From assembly GCA_037893245.1 (NCBI GenBank), contig JBAIAA010000022.1:1736001-1800000 (forward strand): a DNA stretch of 64,000 nt, in the 5' to 3' direction. The notes beneath the pieces are model-generated. The model saw only the letters and a list, made by a program, of their open reading frames with translations. It did no database searches and had not been told where the DNA came from. Source of the stretch: Crossaster papposus (taxonomy: Eukaryota > Echinodermata > Asteroidea > Velatida > Solasteridae). Positions 1-11,738 of the stretch are shown one piece after another. The stretch's first letter is position 1. Every line of letters begins with the position of its first letter. A program made the translations under genes and the position numbers.

Positions 1-637
1 TGCAATTTGTATACTTTTCTGATTCCTCCTTAAATTGTGAAATTCGTTTCACGGGGCTTTGGAAATTAAATAAAAAAATAACTAATGTTGGTGTTTTTTT
101 GTCGTTTGTTTTAAGACTCTTGGTCATTTATATACAAAAATTAACCATAACGTTTGATAGTAAACAGAACAAAATGTAACGACAACAGCGTCTAAATCTA
201 TTAAAATAAAAACAAAGCAAAATACCCAAAACCACACATTAATTTACAACGAATCGCAATGCTCTAATTAAAATTATACTGCAACTTTAATCAAATCCCT
301 TTGTAATTTTTGAAATTGAGAATCAAGAGTTGAGCTCGACGATGTTTGCGGACGAAATTAAAGTGCAAATATAATGAATTTCTGGAGAAGAGGAGTGGTG
401 GGGTTTGGCCCTACTTTATAGCTTGATTCAAAACCCGTACGACACTCTTCCTCAAAAAAGTTGTTCCGTCAAATTTGTTTTGCCGCTTTATACAAACCGA
501 CCAAAACGAACATCTGAAGTTATTTTGTATGTGCTCTACCCGAGAACCTTTTAATTCAATTTTTGTTTGCTTCTTTTTCTGTTTAATAATTAGTCCCTTT
601 TGTGATTTATATTGTCTACTTTTGGTATTTTATACAG
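1..637 (+). other. Intron upstream of the C1q-like coding exon, copy 1 (partial)
   Basis: AT-rich non-coding sequence equivalent to 45,832-46,469. It ends in a pyrimidine-rich tract and an acceptor at 636-637 (TTTATACAG then AATGAAG). The two upstream non-coding exons seen in copy 2 (44,671-44,752 and 45,462-45,531) would lie beyond the left edge. Confidence 0.6.
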
Positions 638-1002
638 AATGAAGATCTTGGTGGCAACCGTTCTTTCAATCGCCCTCCTTCTGGGTAACTCTGTCAAGCT
701 CCGAGCTTCCGTCACTGGGCCGGTTGCCACGGACGGTGATGTTCCAGCGTCTCGGGCGTGTCCGATGTGCTGCCAGGGACCTACTGCCGCACATGGTATA
801 CCAGGTTTAAATGGGCAGATCGGACCGATGGGACCCTACGGCCAGCCAGGGTCAAAGGGCGACGCAGGTCAGCCGGGTCAAATTGCCCTTACGAAAATGT
901 CCTGTGGTATTACCACAAAAAATACCACAGGACAGTACCACAGGAAATGTCCTGTCATTTTTTGGGACATTATCACAGGACAAATTCCTGTGGTATTCCT
1001 GT

Positions 1003-1200
1003 GGTACTTTTTCCTGCGGTACTTTTTTCCTGCGGTACTTTTTTCCTGCGGTACTTTTTTCCTGCGGTACTTTTTTCCTGCGGTACTTTTTTCCTGCGGT
1101 ACTTTTTTCCTGCGGTACTTTTTTCCTGCGGTACTTTTTTCCTGCGGTACTTTTTTCCTGCGATACTTTTTTACTGCGGTACTTTTTTCCTGCGGTACCT
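1003..1200. repeat. 16-bp tandem array (TTTTTTCCTGCGGTAC)n
   Basis: About twelve nearly perfect copies of a 16-bp unit lie in the left subterminal region of the transposon. The unit is a variant of the CCTGTGGTA motif spread over both ends. It reads open in several frames on both strands, giving apparent repeat proteins that are not genes. Confidence 0.9.
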
Positions 1201-1259
1201 GTTGAACTATTCCTGTGGTACCTGTGGTACTATATTCCTGTGGTACCATTCCTGTGGTA

Positions 1260-3235
1260 ACATGTTCCTGTGATACATGTTCCCAGTACTTGTTCCTGTG
1301 GTATCGATCATGTGGTATTTCCCTTTCAATGAGTACCACTTTCTTCTGTTGAATATTCCTGTAAAAACATGGCACTTTGAAATTAAAGTGATGCACTAAA
1401 ACCCTTTAAATATGCTCTTTTAGATTGTTGTTTATTGAAAGCCCTTCCACCACCACCACCACCAATCCTACATGTACTTGTGTCGATTTTTAAGATATAC
1501 AGCAAACAAAGTAGATTCAGGTTACATTCAAATTTTGGATTCAAGGAGCAACTGTTTGCATTCATACATTTCTTTGCAATGAAGTTTCATGTCCTTAAAC
1601 TATAATGACGGTAATAACAGCAAGTCAGCAAGTTATTTTATATATATTTCTGAGTCAACTTGTGCGTACATGTAATTTGATTAAGTAAAGTGGAAGGGTT
1701 TATTGGGTTTTTTAAACAAATGAATTTAGGTTCTGTCACATTTGATTTACATGTGAAGATACAAAAGTCATAGAACAGTCTCTTCGCTTGATATTTGCAA
1801 ATTGTACAGATTCAAGAAGAGGAAAGAAACTACTGATTGCTTAGTTTCAAACCTAATGTATTTGACTTACAAATACAATTATGTTCAAGTATAATTACCG
1901 GTAGCTGTTAAAATCTTTGTGGTGCGAATGCGAAAAATAAACAAAAAAGTCCTTCAACATTTCTTAGTGTCCAGAGTTTACCCTTATAATGCACAAGTTT
2001 GTTCGATCACATCAACAATTAAGACTTCATTTATAAAGTCTCTGTACGTATGCTCCTCTCGGTGTTCGCTAAATTCCCCCATCTACATCTGTTTTAACCA
2101 TGCAGCCACAAATTTGATCTCTTCACTAGTAGTAGTACGGTTGAACTGATCTTCAATCTTGACCAACTCCCTGGCATTGAGAACAAAAATAAAAATTACA
2201 AAAAAGACAAATCATTAACAAAGTTCAAAACCAAGGGAAAAAACAAAGACTATAATCTGAAAGAATCAAACGTAGTTTAAGACGTACACCTTAAGGAATG
2301 GCACCAATCACAAACCTAGCCTTTTCAGCCTTCAATATTTTCAGTCATTACATTGACATTGTTTGTAGTTGTTTAAGCACCCATGATGATGTTTTAATAT
2401 TCCATTACATTGGTTTTTAATAAAGTCTTCTTATTATCCCTAAAGTACATGTAATGTGATCAAAAATGTGTTGATCGTAAGTTGCATATTCGAATAAGCA
2501 ATCAGTTGACTAACATTACAGGATCACAACACTAAAGTATATAAAAGATTGACACGATATAAATGTTAAACATTGAAGTCAATACAAAAAAACTTACCAC
2601 ACAACCGAGTCAACCGACAGCCATGACAGCAAGACTATATGCAGAATGCAGTGAAGTTCTGTCCCGGGCCAATGAAAGCCTTATGTTTTCAACCAATTAA
2701 ACATGCATAAACTCAAGTCATTTTGTCATGATATCTTGACAGGCATGTGAGATACATTTTGGCAGTTCTGGGTCACCATTATACTATGAATAGTTGCAGT
2801 TTTCTAGCAAACATTGATGTACATACATACCACTGATAAACTGCTCTTTCCCCAACCCAATTCAAAATATGCAGCATGTGCAGTGGAGTAGCCAAGCCTA
2901 GAGTTAATGCAAGGTCATTGCACCTTGAGACTTGCATGCACTGTATATAGGGGTCAAAGGGCATTTATGTGTCCTTGCAAGACAACCACAAGCCATTGTG
3001 TGCCTATACTGCACCAGAGCTGTGTACAGTATATGTACACAATGACTGAGAGATAAGCATTTAGTTTGAGATTGTGTGATGTGTGTATTAACTGGAATAA
3101 GAACAGCATTTCTTGTCTGGTATCTTCTTCCAGCGTCCACAAAAAACAACGCAGACAGTTCTGTGAAACAATTTACTATTTCTACCTGCCCTCAAAATTA
3201 AAATCCCTATGAAAATTACAGCAAAAGTAAATCTA
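1260..3235. other. Interior of the 3.27-kb transposon, no coding region
   Basis: About 2 kb of AT-rich sequence without the CCTGTGGTA motif. I see no transposase-like reading frame, only short chance ORFs, so the element appears non-autonomous. A CCACCACCACCACCACCAA run lies near 1449. Confidence 0.6.
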
Positions 3236-4140
3236 ACTCGAGTACCACAGGGATACCACAGGACAGAGATGTACGGTAGTAGGAACCAATCTATGTGGTA
3301 CGATGTGTACTGTGTGGTATCTCAGTTTGTACCACAGGGATACCACAGGACAACAAGATGGGAACTAATTATGTAGTACTTCAATGTCTTTAATTTGTGT
3401 GTTATCTCAGCATTTACCACAGGGATACCACAGGACAGAGATGTGAGAAACGGCAATATTGCGGTACTTGACTGTCCTTGTGGTCCCTTGATATTTACAA
3501 CACATACCTCAGGGCAGAGATGTCCTGTGGTACTTATTACCACACAAAACCATTTTGTATGACATGTTTGTGTCCTGTGGTAATTTGTGTGGTATCTAAG
3601 TAAATACCACAGGAATATACCACAGGACATCTCTATCCTGTAGTATCCTATGGTATATTACCACACAAAACCATTTTGTATGACTGTCCTGTGGTAATTT
3701 GTGTGATATCCAAGTAAATACCACAGGAATACCACAGGACATCTCTATCCTGTGGTATATTAATTACCACACACAACCATTTTGTATGACATGCCCTGTG
3801 GTAATTTGTGTGATATCCAAGTAAATACCACAGGAATACCACAGGACATCTCTATCCTGTGGTATATTACCACACAAAACCATTTTGTATGACATGCCCT
3901 GTGGTAATTTGTGTGATATCCAAGTAAATACCACAGGAATACCACAGGACATCCTGTGGTATATTACCACACAAAACCATTTTGTATGACTGTCCTGTGG
4001 TAATTTGTGTGGTATCTAATTTTATTACCACAGGAATACCACAGGGCAGCAATGTCCTGTGGTACATACCACACAAATTTGTGTGGTATTTGACTGTCCT
4101 GTGGTAATTGTGTGGTATACCACAGGAATACCACAGGACA
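3235..4140. repeat. Subterminal ~100-120-bp tandem repeats with CCTGTGGTA motifs
   Basis: About five head-to-tail copies share the segment CCATTTTGTATGAC at about 3551, 3671, 3779, 3881 and 3978. Each copy contains inverted pairs of TACCACAGGA and TCCTGTGGTA, so each can fold. Each also has a GTGTGATATCCAAGTAAAT block. Confidence 0.85.
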
Positions 4141-4744
4141 TTTTCGTAAGGGTGGCGATATCGGGCCAATCGGTCCAATGGGTGAGCGGGGAGCACTTGG
4201 GAACGCTGGGCCTAAAGGTGACGATGGGATAGGTCAGCCCGGCAAGATAGGTCCGAAAGGTCTGCAGGGTGTAGTCGGAATTCCTGGTCAGACTGGTGTC
4301 AAAGGTCAGAAGGGTGAGCCAGGGGAGACACCAGATGACTCCAACCAGCGGGTAGCATTCACCGCGGTGAGGACGAGCGCCTCTGATACCTCTACGAGCC
4401 ACGACACCCGTTTGCCCTTCCAGCAGACCGAGACGCTTCTGCCGGGTACCAGCTTCGATCTCGGGACCGGCACGTTCACGTGTACTGTGCCGGGCACCTA
4501 CGTGTTTACGTTTTCTGTGAACAAATATCCTTCCAGCAGCCTGATCGTTCATCTCCGGAAGAACGACGACTATGTTGTCTCTGGCTATAGCAATGATTCA
4601 AGTCGCTATGAGCAGGTGTCTGGGAGCGCGGTGCTGGTTCTGCAGCGAGGAGACACGGTGGGGCTTACCATGTACGGTAGGGCGTATAGTCATTCCACCC
4701 ATCACCGCACCTCATTCAGTGGCTTCCTCCTTTACCCCGAATAA

Positions 4745-5844
4745 ATAATAAATAATTGCTGAAACAGTAGTCGTATTAAAAAGAAATAATATTCAATGTC
4801 ATAATAATAATTAATATTTGTTAAGCGTCGATCTTCATAAAAAGTTTCAAAACACCTTACCAACCGACATAAAAACTACATGAAAAACAATTTAATCAAA
4901 AGTAATATTTGTATAGAACTTGTTTTATAGGTTGCGTATGTTTTTATTCCACACTCGACACTTGTCGCAATAGCTGAGATACATTTGGTGTTTAATTCTA
5001 AACCTTGTTTCAATACGATTTAATGCAGATAATTAGTTGTACAATGAACTATCGACGTACTATAAATATCTTACTTATTTGAAAGAAAACAAATGATTCT
5101 AGGCATCCAGCAAAATGATTACGGTAGATATCGTGTAATTGTTCAGAATTGTTTAAACCAATTCACAATCGCCCGCTGGCGGATGCGACAAAACATAATA
5201 ACTGCCCGACTTTGGTTTAAAAAGAATGCCGTTTTTCTTGCTTTTCTCGGCATCCATGATTGCAAAACTTCGGACAGGTCAGTTAAACGATATTTACTAT
5301 AAAATACAACCAAACCCCCCAAATCCACCCATTCATAATAATTTAAGCAATTGCCAATGGTGTATCCTAGTCCTTTAAATGTCCGCCATACTGCTACGGC
5401 ATTTAAACATATCGTTACTGAATAAACATATTTACCCATTTTATGTTGTTTCAAATGTGTTTTTTTTTAATATACAATTTACTGTTTTTAATAATCATTT
5501 TTAATAAAATGTTCAGATATACTGATACCAGTGCAGCGTAACTGGAGGTCCAAGATTCAAACCCAACTAAAGTCAATGGATGAATACAAAATAGAATATT
5601 TTGCTTCAATTCTCAATTTGTAAGCATTTAATAGCATCTGTATAAATAAAAAAGTAAGGTAGAATATTAGCATTTGCTCCATTTGGTATAAATTAAATGT
5701 TCGCTGTGTGTGGCTATACTGTACGTGTACATGACAGACTCTATTGTTATAAACCATTCAGCTGTGCAATTAACTGCAAGTATAAAGCGTCTGATACTTT
5801 GTTAGTTAGCAATTCTAGGATTCCTAGGATATTAAGTATGAGCA
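4745..5844. other. Intergenic region between C1q copy 1 and the oxidoreductase 3' end
   Basis: The C1q stop codon overlaps AATAAA-type polyadenylation signals at about 4740-4755. A segment of about 390 bp (around 4876-5262) is missing from copy 2. I see no gene here. Confidence 0.55.
5093..5400 (-). repeat. Dispersed repeat related to 14,880-15,160
   Basis: A block containing GGCATCCATGATTGCAAAAC and CCCATTCATAATAATTTAAG recurs inverted at about 14,880-15,060 and at 55,120-55,300. Family unknown. It holds small chance ORFs in both orientations. Confidence 0.6.
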
Positions 5845-6809
5845 TCATGACCTCTCAGTTTTCGGTTTCCACTTCACTCTAAACTTCTCTCTCGGCATGT
5901 CCTAGTCCCACTCTCCCTTCAGTATCATGTTAGCTGCCATGTGGCCGATCTCATCCGAGCACTTGGCCCCGACCTCGTTACCGCCAACGAGCACGCCCAG
6001 GGCCGACCATGTCGCAGTAGAGTAGCCGCGTAGGTGTGGTGGTAGTCACGCAAGTATCGGTGTGAATGGAAAGTGGCTTCAGATCTGCAACGGTAATAAA
6101 AAGTGTTGCATCTTTTTCGGTTTAATATCCAGAGACAATCACGGCAACTTGATGAAAAGGCGACAAAAACATAGGACGAACATTTGTGACGCGGTATGTC
6201 AAAATCAGGCATTTTGGGGCAAGAAGTCAATTTTGAGTTTCTGCAATATTAGTAAAATGCACCCCTTGCTCTTTTAAATGCCACCTTGCGTTTTTTGTAT
6301 TGAATATTCCAAAGTAAAGATATACAGTTTTGAAATCACATTGTCTGAAATGTAAAAAATGAGAAAGAGACCTTTCAAGTTGGAGTTTTGTATTACACAA
6401 AATGCTTTGTCAATGAAGTTTTAATTGAAACTTTTACATAACAGTTGAAACATATTAATAGCACCACAAAAAAATGTAAATTTCCCAAATCACTGAAAAT
6501 CACCCCACATTATTTTGTAGCTGTTTCTCCTTTCGTAGCACAGCCCAATTCCGCCTGGTTTTGACATACCATGTCACATTTTTGAATGGATGCTTCGTTC
6601 TATTTCAATATGCTGCACTTCACTGGATATACTTGTAACAAATTTGTGAATGACTTTTGTTTTATCCCACCATTTTGTAAAACCTGCTGATAGTAATTAT
6701 TGACTAGTTTTGTGGTGACAGCGCTCAATATAACGGGGCACTACGATTCCTCGCATTAAATTACACCTACGACGCGCCAATGTGTTTTGTGAAAAAGCTC
6801 ACAGGACGT

Positions 6810-6866
6810 GTCGCAGCTGCCTTGCGGCGAAATGGCTGCATCAAGCTGCATACTCCCCACGGAGCC
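6810..6866 (+). mobile_element. SINE 3' fragment, interrupted by a later insertion
   Basis: The segment GCGGCGAAATGGCTGCATC and the following bases match the 3' body of the SINE at 11,462-11,696 (opposite strand). The fragment continues at 9649-9690 on the far side of the 2.78-kb element. In copy 2 it is uninterrupted at about 48,985-49,050. Confidence 0.6.
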
Positions 6867-7549
6867 TAGTCTTGGTTCCAAGACCTTCGTGTTGTTTATT
6901 CCGCGATCACTGACACAAACCACCGATGTTATAGAGGGCGCTATCTACAGACGAATCGCACCCGCGAACTCAGTGGACTCACTCGAAGGTCTTGGACAAG
7001 TTGGCACACAGGGGGCGTGGTCAGACTATTGTAATATATGCATTATTCATATCACGTGATAATGATGGACGGTTATAGGCAAATTCGTGCGAGGGTTACG
7101 CAAAACGTTACACGTACACGCCGCGATTGACCCGGCCGTGATGTGCATGTACTATACTGTACATGTATTCGCATTTTTTTATCACTGTGGACGGAGACAT
7201 GGCTTCCCTTACAGAACATGACATGTTCTCGTGTACAAAATGGTTAGAAAGTCGAGCACTTTTTTCAAAATGCTCCCATTTTAACCACAATTATTTTACT
7301 GGGTTGAAATTTCCAACCAATATACCCTATATTATACCCTAACCCAAACACTAACCTTATTTCTCCATGCCCTAACCCACATCCTAACCCTAGCTTTTGA
7401 GTAATTTAAGTACAATCCAAAAATCTAATTCGTGAAATTCCTAATGGAGACCTAAATATAAATCACCCTTTGGAGACCTTTTTACTCCCATTGTCCCCAT
7501 TGTGTTCACGTCTCCAGAGGTACCATATTTCGCACCATACAGTACATGT

Positions 7550-7590
7550 ACATATGTACATGTACATGTACTTTACATGTACATTGACAC
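7550..7590. repeat. ACATGT microsatellite
   Basis: A run of overlapping ACATGTACATGT units within the 2.78-kb insertion. Similar short runs occur at about 9190-9290. Confidence 0.7.
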
Positions 7591-7678
7591 AGCAAATCAT
7601 AGCTGCCCCGGCGTTTATTTGTGACTGCGGGTGAATTTGTTGATTGAAACAACTTTGCTCTATGGTGAAAACCTCCAA

Positions 7679-8432
7679 AGCCCCAGTCCCACCGAAAGCC
7701 GGATACGCTACGGATCAACCCGGATGCACTACGGTTCATATCCGGGGTCATCCGGAGTGGAACCTTAGTCAAACCGTGATAATCCGGGACTATCCGGGAC
7801 TATCCGGGGCCATGCATCCGGGACCATCCGGGGACATCCGTAGTGAGTCCGGGAAGTCGAGCGTCACCCTGGATCAGCATCTAGCATCCAGAGTGATCCG
7901 GGGCCATCCGGGAAGGGAGAGGGGGGCGGCGAAGAACCGTAGTGAAACCGTAGTGCGATCGTGATGATCCCTAGTGTATCCGGGATAAACCGTAGCGTAA
8001 CCGTAGTGTAACCGTGTTTATCCGGGATGAAACGGGAGTTGGTTCCACTACGGTTCCACTACGGATCACCACGGATTCACTACGGTGTCACCACGGTATT
8101 TTCCGGATGAACCGGGATGAACCGTAGTGTATCCGGGGTCATCCGGGGTGAACCGTGGCGCATATCCGTAGTGAAACCGTGGCGGAACCGTAGTGAATCC
8201 GTGACCATCCGGGGTCATGGGGGAAAAACAGGCTTAAACCGGGGTGATCCGGGCCCATTCGTGGCAGAACCGTAGTCAAACCGTAGTAGAACCGTAGTAG
8301 GATCGGGGAACATGTCACTTTGTTTTTGATTGCCTTCCCGGACCACCCCGGATCAAACGTAGTTTCATCCGGGGTCATCCGGGGCGATCCGGGGCGATCC
8401 GTAGCATATCCGGCTTCAGTGGGACTGGGGCT
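7679..8432. mobile_element. Nested foldback element filled with CCGTAGTG/CATCCGGGG repeats
   Basis: The ends are inverted copies of AGCCCCAGTCCCACCGAAAG. The ~750-bp interior is almost entirely short direct and inverted units of two words, (A)CCGTAGTG and ATCCGGGG/ATCCGGGA. No coding capacity. Confidence 0.78.
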
Positions 8433-8436
8433 ACTA

Positions 8437-8948
8437 ATTTATATGGTGGCCCTGAGGGATATCAAAAGTCGTGAACATTTTCGCGACAAATTTGCGACTT
8501 GTCGTTAATTTATTTGCGACTGGTCGTAAATATTTTTGCAACTAGTCGCAAATAATTTCACAACTAGTCGTAACAAATTTGCGACTAGTCGCGAATTTTG
8601 TCACGACTAGTTGTGAAATTATTTGCGACTAGTTGCAAAAATATTTACGACCAGTGGCAAATACATTAACGACAAGTCGCAAATTTGAGTCCTGAATTGT
8701 TTACGACTTGTTTTTTGCGACTAGTCGTAAATATTTTTTCGCGAATAGTCGTCAATATTTTCAATAGTCGCAAAAAAAATTCGCGACTAGTAGCGAAAAT
8801 ATTCACTAATAATCACGAATTATACGACTAGTCGCAAAAATATTCACGAACAGTCGCGAATAAATTCACGACAAGTCGCGAATAGTTTCACAACTACTAG
8901 CAAACAAATTCACGACTTTTATGTCCCTCCATGCAGAGCCACCATAAA
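8437..8948. mobile_element. Nested foldback element made of CGACTAGTCG palindromes
   Basis: The ends are imperfect inverted repeats (TTTATGGTGGC(C/T)CTG ... AAAAGTCGTGAA). Inside lie some twenty spaced copies of the palindrome CGACTAGTCG or close variants, separated by short AT-rich spacers such as CAAATAATTT. It abuts the preceding foldback element. Confidence 0.75.
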
Positions 8949-9821
8949 TTTCCCCTTTTATTTCAGGGAAAGGTAGTTTTTGCAGGTAATTAACTGTTTG
9001 CCAAAATGAAGCACGACCTCACTAGATTTGAGGCTAATACTGACGTACTGTACGTTCGATACACTGGAATACAAAAAAACGCACCGCGCTGAAGCACCAT
9101 AACATAGCGATGCTGCAGCGGGCAGACCCGCGGTACGGTACCGGTGGCTGTAGCTAGCTTGCACTGCCATGCCCCGGAAGATCAGACACACGTACATGTA
9201 CAATGCTATTAAAAGTCTGCACATTTCGCGCAATGCACGTGCATACAGTCACCATCACATACATGTACATTGTACATGTACAATGTTGTACATACACTGT
9301 CTTGTGTACACACACACAGTATCTTATATTTGTGTATAATGAATAATTCATGATGAGGCTCAAACTCGGTCGCTGATTGGATCCCTCGGAAAAGCGAGGG
9401 AGATTCGTCGAAAACTAAGGTTAAAGTTAACAATTGATTGCCAACTAGTGCTAGACCCATTGGGGAATCCAAAATCATGTACGTTTGTCAAACGTCGGCT
9501 CCAGTGCGAGTATGGATCCAGCTGCATTATGTAAACTACGCATGCGTGAGACACCAACGCACACAAAGTCGGGATTTGAAAAAGAGACAGCGTTAACGAA
9601 TCTGCGCGCGTGGGCGCCGAAATAACACAAGGGTCTAGGACTAGACTACACGGAGCCGAGATGGTATTTGAAATGTTTCGTGTGCACAATGAGCAGGGGT
9701 AATAATATTGTAGTGACACAAGCGCCAGTATTGTTGGATACGTGCGCTTTACAATTATTATTATTGTTATCTATAGTTTTTACACAGTAATAAGATCGAT
9801 GGAGTCCAACGGATCACCTAC

Positions 9822-9965
9822 CAGGAATTATGCCTTATAGGCACTGCAGGAGTCTATCTGACGTTGGTTGATCACCATGACCAAAGTACCAGGCCTTCAT
9901 TTGCTCCTTAGTTGTCATATCTTTCTCACCCACTTTACCGTGACCTATTTTCAGGTACCACTTGC
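9822..9965 (-). pseudogene. Oxidoreductase exon 4, copy 1
   Basis: A 144-nt exon equivalent to 49,192-49,335. It lies between a GTAG acceptor and a GTAGGT donor and is open through its length, including GHGKVGEKDMTTKEQMKAWY. Confidence 0.6.
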
Positions 9966-10133
9966 CTACAACACATTTGGGGAAAGAAAACAAAATTTAG
10001 CTACAATGTATTCAATAGGAATAGTATGGTGGTTTCATTGGGATTAACAAATGATCAGCGCGGACGCCAAGCACAAGTTCTCCTCTCGCTTGGTTGCAGC
10101 AAGTGAGTTAGGGGAGACTTGGGTTTGAGTCAC

Positions 10134-10240
10134 CAAACATTGAGTCTGAGTCAGAGTCCCAGTCACCACTGTCGAGTCTTGAGTGCGAGTCCTGAATCAA
10201 ACAGGTAGAGTCCGAGTCTGAGTCATAAGTCAAATGGTTG
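10134..10240. repeat. GAGTC-rich degenerate repeat
   Basis: A run of imperfect GAGTCTGAGTC/GAGTCCGAGTC hexanucleotide units, also at 49,497-49,605 in copy 2. Not coding. Confidence 0.65.
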
Positions 10241-10581
10241 GGTCTGAGCAATATTTATTGGTATTTGCCAGAGATTCAGTAAGAATTCAAAATCCAAATT
10301 CAGTAAGAATCAAATATCTATATTACTAAAATTGGAAATTCATAGCTATTTTCCCATTCATAGCTATTTTATAGCTATTCCCATTTTGCAATCTATAGGT
10401 TGGTTGCGCACAAACATTACCGTTGTGATTTTGAATTTACAAGGCGGGATTCAGACCTATACACGTCATGCATATCATTTGCATATCTCAGGAGGGAATC
10501 TCAGGAGGTACGCAAGATTCGCTGCTCGTTGTAATACTGGACACCATTTGAAGTCTAGGAACCAGACTAGGCTAGACATGG

Positions 10582-10774
10582 CAGGCCTCGAAATAGTACT
10601 AGCCCGGCGTACAAAGTCTAGCGAAAACTGCTCTGGGCTACCCAGACCCACTTCCTTGGTTGCCCGGTGGGCTAGTGAAAAATTTAGTAACCTACCTGTA
10701 AAGGTTTAGATTAAAATACATGTTAAAATACGATCAAAATAAACCAAGTATAAACTGTCTTATTGCAAGGCCTG
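10582..10774. mobile_element. 193-bp MITE, copy 1 only
   Basis: The short inverted ends are CAGGCCTCG and CAAGGCCTG, flanked by CATGG (10,577-10,581 and 10,775-10,779). The equivalent place in copy 2 (about 49,940) is uninterrupted. The TIR resembles hAT-type termini, but the 5-bp TSD does not match their usual 8 bp. Confidence 0.65.
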
Positions 10775-10885
10775 CATGGGAGGATTGTGTTTACTCATAA
10801 AGATGTCAAAATCCAGCTAGATTATCTAATGGCCTGTTCTCTTAATGATTACATTCATTAGTCACATATACATGGTAATATTTAC

Positions 10886-11353
10886 CGTTTGGGTACGGAA
10901 TCGGTGGCAAAATGTAGCAGTCTTGTCCCAAGTCCGTTTCTCCCTCATGGACGTCTAAGGAAGGCATGCCACGGAGCCTGTCCCTGTCATCTTCTATCAA
11001 CTACAGAAGCACCACGACTTGAGGCTTGGCCGTTATATCAAGTTGCAACCCAGCGGGTAGTAGGTCTCCCACAGAAGTTGAGGCCCCAGTGCGGAGCAAG
11101 ACTTTCTTAGCATTGATGGTCCTGTCGGCTTCGGTGGCTAGTGTAAATACGATGTGATAGATCGTCAATGAGGTCGTCCAATATTCTGCATCCTTGGCGC
11201 TGAGCCAAGGTCTGCTGGGCAAAAAGGAGCTTCCGCGGGCTCAGATGATGACACTGATCCCTGTCTGGTTGGCACCATCGAGTAGCTTACGGCCGAGGGA
11301 ACCATCGTATGCAGTCAGCCACAACACCCCAACGTCCCTGTAAAAATGTATCC
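10886..11353 (-). pseudogene. Oxidoreductase exon 3, copy 1
   Basis: Equivalent to 50,054-50,524. It starts after a CTCTGTAG acceptor with the residues IHFYRDVGVLWLTAHDGS in phase with exon 2, and ends at a GTAAAT donor with ILPPIP. An in-frame stop after VVVLL and a frame change around the PQKLLFAKQTLAQRQ stretch are shared with copy 2. Confidence 0.65.
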
Positions 11354-11461
11354 CTACAGAGAAAATGACAGGTAACCAACTATTTAAGGTGTCATGTGAT
11401 TAATGGCTGTTGACCGGTTCCCAGCCATTTTCCACTCGATAATAATAGCAAGTACTTAGTG

Positions 11462-11696
11462 AAATATTCCAAATACCATCTCAGCTCCCGGGGAGCATAC
11501 AGCTCGATGCTGCCATTTCGGCGCAAAGAAGCTATTCCAATGACCATCTCTGCCCTCACAGGTACCCATTTACGCCTGGGTGGGGAGAAGCAGAGGCACA
11601 CACACAACCCTAGGTTGGACTCGAACCCACAACCTGCAGAATTACCAGCAGACCACAAATGAAATGCTCCCGGCCACGATGCCACTCCACAGCCCT
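11462..11696 (-). mobile_element. tRNA-derived SINE (minus strand), copy 1
   Basis: Read on the minus strand, it has a tRNA-like head whose B box GGGTTCGAGTCC lies at 11,618-11,629. A body containing GGGTACCTGTGAGGGCAGAG follows, then the tail segment that also occurs as a fragment at 6810-6866. It lies inside an oxidoreductase intron and is shared by both copies. Confidence 0.72.
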
Positions 11697-11738
11697 AAAT
11701 AAGTGGTCTTCTACAATTGAAAACTTTGATATGAGAGT

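Larger units (their letters stand above)
886..4152. mobile_element. 3.27-kb TIR DNA transposon inserted in the C1q gene (non-autonomous)
   Basis: The ends are inverted repeats beginning CCCTTACGAAAATGTCCTG. The flanking dinucleotide TG is duplicated (884-885 and 4153-4154), and the empty site is 46,716-46,717. Both ends carry dense direct and inverted copies of a CCTGTGGTA motif. No transposase is recognisable. A CCC start, a 2-bp TSD and many subterminal repeats resemble CACTA/EnSpm-type elements, but that assignment is inference. Confidence 0.85.
639..4744 (+). pseudogene. C1q-domain/collagen-like protein gene, copy 1, split by a transposon
   Basis: This is the paralogue of the intact gene at 46,471-47,307. 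The first part (639-885) encodes a signal peptide, a CPMCC cysteine cluster and the first Gly-X-Y triplets. A 3,267-bp TIR element (886-4152) then interrupts the codon after the GQPGQI stretch. The second part (4155-4744) resumes the collagen repeat and encodes a complete C1q domain ending SGFLLYPE, then TAA. The net 3,269-bp insertion (element plus 2-bp TSD) is not a multiple of three and brings stops, so an uninterrupted protein is not possible. Chance ORFs entering from the element could give a C-terminal fragment. The C1q domain itself has no stop or frameshift, so the disruption may be recent. Splicing out of the element is conceivable, but I see no convincing sites. Confidence 0.88.
6867..9648. 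mobile_element. 2.78-kb TIR element with 9-bp target duplication
   Basis: It is flanked by CACGGAGCC on both sides (6858-6866 and 9649-9657). Copy 2 has a single CACGGAGCC at 49,021-49,029. The ends are imperfect inverted repeats starting TAGTCT. A 9-bp TSD points toward Mutator-like elements (inference only). There is no transposase. The interior is a patchwork that includes two smaller nested TIR elements. Confidence 0.83.

Noticed and set aside
612-1396. Long overlapping ORFs with FFLRYFFPAVLFSCGT-like repeats on both strands
   Set aside because: They come from the 16-bp tandem array at the transposon end. Only the first ~82 codons from 639 belong to the C1q gene.
7320-7400. Interstitial telomere array
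   Set aside because: Only scattered CCCTAACC-like words with frequent changes; too degenerate to call.
7644-8508. ORFs in the CCGTAGTG/ATCCGGGG region
   Set aside because: Low-complexity repeat translation on both strands; no domain.
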